DNA of 64,000 nt from an uncultured Clostridia bacterium (lineage in GTDB: Bacteria > Bacillota > Clostridia > UMGS1810): the NCBI GenBank assembly GCA_934454585.1, contig CAKSFP010000007.1, positions 53,029 to 117,028 of the forward strand, read 5' to 3'. Made by a program: the position numbers and the translations under genes. Below are positions 62,562 through 64,000 of the stretch, one piece after another. Position 1 is the stretch's first letter. Each line of letters begins with the position of its first letter. The notes beneath the pieces were generated by a model. It made no database searches and was not told the origin of the DNA. It saw only the letters and a program-made list of their open reading frames with translations.

Positions 62562-63029
62562 CTACAAACTGTATCTCATGGCTATGCTCTTGCCGCCGGT
62601 CAGGTGACCGCCGCCGCACACGGAGTATGATTTCAGTTTTTCCACATTTGTTATAACCACCGGCATGGCACTGCGGCGCGCATATGGCGGCAGTGCGCTC
62701 ATGTCTATCATGGCGATAAGCTGACCGCTGTCCACCCTGTCGCCGACGCACACATACGGAATGATGTGCTCGGACGGCAAACCGCTGCCGTAACCTATCC
62801 GCACTACTATCATCACTCCATCAAGAGTGCGCACGGTGATTTTGCGCATATTTTCGGATATATCGGCAATCACCCCGTCCGCCGGAGCGTAGATTATGCC
62901 GCTGTCCGGCATCAGGGCATATCCGTCGCCGTATACTCTGTGAAAATTCATCTCGTCCAGGTCGTTGAGGCTTATCACATCGCCGCTCACCGGAGATACA
63001 AGGTGTTTCCGAGCAAATTTGTTACGCAT
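62562..63029 (-). CDS. EIIA-Glc-like protein lacking the phosphoacceptor histidines
   Basis: 155 residues with the glucose-type EIIA fold: LVSPVSGDVISLNDL, YGDGYALMPDSGIIYAPADGVIADI, and VCVGDRVDSGQLIAMIDM. In true EIIA the two catalytic histidines occupy the sites of M61/R62 and R77 (ENMRKITVRTLDG and MIVVRIGYGSG here), so it cannot be phosphorylated by HPr as usual. No EIIB or EIIC is adjacent. It may be a regulator or binding domain. ATG 63029 has GGGAGGA; preceded by a leader hairpin at 63092-63137. Confidence 0.78.
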   Translation of the reverse strand: MRNKFARKHLVSPVSGDVISLNDLDEMNFHRVYGDGYALMPDSGIIYAPADGVIADISENMRKITVRTLDGVMIVVRIGYGSGLPSEHIIPYVCVGDRVDSGQLIAMIDMSALPPYARRSAMPVVITNVEKLKSYSVCGGGHLTGGKSIAMRYSL

Positions 63030-63091
63030 AAAAATCCTCCCGAGTTTTTTATATGTATTGTGCCGAAAATATGGATTTTTATTCGTGAGAG

Positions 63092-63137
63092 AAAAAAGCC
63101 GACATAAAGCTTGATGATACTTCAAACTTTATGTCGG
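63092..63137 (-). terminator. Leader terminator upstream of the EIIA-like gene
   Basis: Perfect 11-bp arms 63099-63109 and 63127-63137 (CCGACATAAAG / CTTTATGTCGG), followed on the minus strand by T6. TATAAT elements for the minus strand occur at 63162-63167 and 63173-63178, so the transcript would start before this hairpin. That gives a possible attenuator or antiterminator. Confidence 0.6.
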
Positions 63138-63230
63138 TGAAAAAATTATTTTATATTTTCGATTATACTTCAATTATATCACATTTTCGTGAGAATTTCG
63201 CCTACGGTCGACTTTTTAGGGGGTAAAAAT

Positions 63231-63260
63231 TAAACGCCTATCTCTCAGATAAGCGTTTAT
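63231..63260 (-). terminator. Terminator of hicB
   Basis: Arms TAAACGCNTATCT-type 63231-63243 and 63248-63260 (one mismatch) followed by ATTTTTA on the minus strand; AT-rich sequence on both sides. Confidence 0.7.
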
Positions 63261-63278
63261 TTATTTAAGGTATTACGA

Positions 63279-63629
63279 TTATAAAGCAATCGAATCCTGT
63301 TTTATGTGCATTGCTATTGCTTCTTCTACATAGCTGTTAAGTGATATGTTTTTTTTCATGGCATCAAGGCTCGCTTTTCGATGAAGTTCGGGTGCAATTC
63401 TGACATTAAAACTGCCCTTATACTGCTGCTGAGGTTCTTTTCCGTTCTCTGCACAAAATTCCAGATAATCATCAACGGCATCATGGAAATCCTCAATCAG
63501 ATTATCAACGGTATCTCCCTCAAACGAAATCGAATCCGTTATTCCTATTACTTTTCCGAAAAAGACCATGTCCTCCTCCGAAAATTCCGCAGTGCCGATA
63601 TAATTTTTGTAATTCAGAACATTTTTCAT
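63279..63629 (-). CDS. hicB: HicB-like antitoxin
   Basis: 116 residues. The N-terminal HicB domain (YIGTAEFSEEDMVFFGKVIGITDSISFEGDTVDNLIEDFHDAVDDYLEF) is followed by a C-terminal ribbon-helix-helix (SFNVRIAPELHRKASLDAMKKNISLNSYVEEAIAMHI). The N-terminal domain normally binds HicA; the C-terminal one binds DNA. GGAGCG precedes the ATG. The toxin partner upstream is reduced to a stub. Confidence 0.9.
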   Translation of the reverse strand: MKNVLNYKNYIGTAEFSEEDMVFFGKVIGITDSISFEGDTVDNLIEDFHDAVDDYLEFCAENGKEPQQQYKGSFNVRIAPELHRKASLDAMKKNISLNSYVEEAIAMHIKQDSIAL

Positions 63630-63645
63630 ATTAAATCACGCTCCT

Positions 63646-63714
63646 TCAGATCAGAAAAGTTAAATTATTCGGCATTTCTTTCAGTCTTGCTGTAAGTTTT
63701 TCTTTTTTACTCAT
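63646..63714 (-). pseudogene. HicA toxin stub, 22 residues
   Basis: ATG 63714 opens MSKKEKLTARLKEMPNNLTF, the first residues of typical HicA proteins, but TGA follows at 63646-63648 and hicB's ribosome site comes next. The catalytic histidine region (GSH motif) is absent. This is either a truncated toxin gene or a short leader ORF. Confidence 0.5.
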
Positions 63715-63806
63715 TTTTATTCCCATACCGTTTGCAACTATATTTAGTTACAATATTATTATATACCCTTATTTGTTTTTTGTCAATGTTCTGTTAAAAT
63801 AGATTT

Positions 63807-63996
63807 TTGGGCGACCACGCAGGGTCGATTTTCCCTTTGGAAAAGGCGGATGTTTATTTAATGTCGATATATACAGATATCTGAAACAGTGCGGTAGGGG
63901 TCGATGACATCATCGACCCGCGATTAACGAACAAATCTACATCTGCGGCAAAATTTCATTAATGCACCCTGTAGGGGCGACCCTGTGTGGTCGCCC
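63807..63996. repeat. Dispersed intergenic repeat with terminal inverted repeats
   Basis: 19-base terminal arms 63807-63825 (GGGCGACCACGCAGGGTCG) and 63978-63996 are inverted copies with one G-T pair. A 22-base palindrome (63898-63919, GGGTCGATGACATCATCGACC) lies between. Such GGGTCG-type intergenic elements are widespread in clostridial gut genomes. A decayed copy of the central palindrome is at 34439-34466. No transposase, so it resembles a MITE. The remainder of 63715-64000 holds nothing else recognised. Confidence 0.75.
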
Positions 63997-64000
63997 GAAA

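Noticed and set aside
1..64000. CRISPR array, prophage or insertion sequence
   Set aside because: No regularly spaced direct repeats, no transposase and no phage structural genes were seen anywhere in the window.

Overview
The window looks like chromosome from an endospore-forming member of the Clostridia (Firmicutes). The evidence is a complete spoIIIAA-AH cluster, a SigH-type sigma factor, an alr/GerS-like/EndoAI-EndoA block arranged as in clostridia, strong GGAGG ribosome sites with frequent GTG and TTG starts, and lipoprotein binding proteins typical of Gram-positives. The presence of an OLE RNA locus and of secreted proteins with copper-amine-oxidase-type stalk domains fits an anaerobic, probably gut or sediment, clostridial lineage. 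No phage, transposase or CRISPR array was seen. Base composition looks even throughout, so most of the window is core genome.

Left part (1-16 kb, mostly + strand): aspartate aminotransferase and adenylosuccinate lyase; a five-gene branched-chain amino acid ABC importer (livKHMGF) with its own strong promoter; a divergent AraC regulator facing a sugar-isomerase-like TIM barrel plus Gfo/Idh/MocA dehydrogenase pair; a membrane acyltransferase; an orphan hypothetical gene; glutamate dehydrogenase; murC.

15.7-21.5 kb (minus strand) holds a cell-envelope and germination block: a DUF6106-like membrane protein, a fused AcpS-NnrD enzyme, a GerS-like lipoprotein, alanine racemase, EndoAI/EndoA toxin-antitoxin, an exported protein of unknown function and a polysaccharide deacetylase. 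21.7-41.3 kb (+ strand) holds proteostasis and chromosome genes (metallophosphoesterase, trigger factor, clpP, clpX, radical SAM protein, smc, ftsY), a secreted stalk-domain protein, a rhamnose-type sugar ABC importer and lepA.

41.5-56 kb (minus strand) is one long convoy. spoIIIAA to spoIIIAH is followed without an obvious terminator by asp23-nusB-xseA-xseB-ispA, then about 700 bases of structured non-coding DNA, then a DUF21-like membrane protein, dxs, tlyA, a long RadC, a DJ-1 protein and a tyrosine recombinase. The ispA / non-coding / membrane protein / dxs order is the hallmark of the OLE RNA and its partner OapA, and is the most striking system here. The recombinase gene is flanked by two perfect palindromic structures.

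56-64 kb: sigH, a lipid cassette (CrtO-type acyltransferase, processive glycolipid glycosyltransferase, PAP2 phosphatase), tRNA-Arg(ACG), a 37-residue Asn/Gln-rich protein with a forespore-like promoter, an 808-residue secreted stalk-domain protein, a PduO adenosyltransferase, an EIIA-Glc-like protein without its phosphoacceptor histidines, a HicB antitoxin beside a HicA stub, and a dispersed intergenic repeat.
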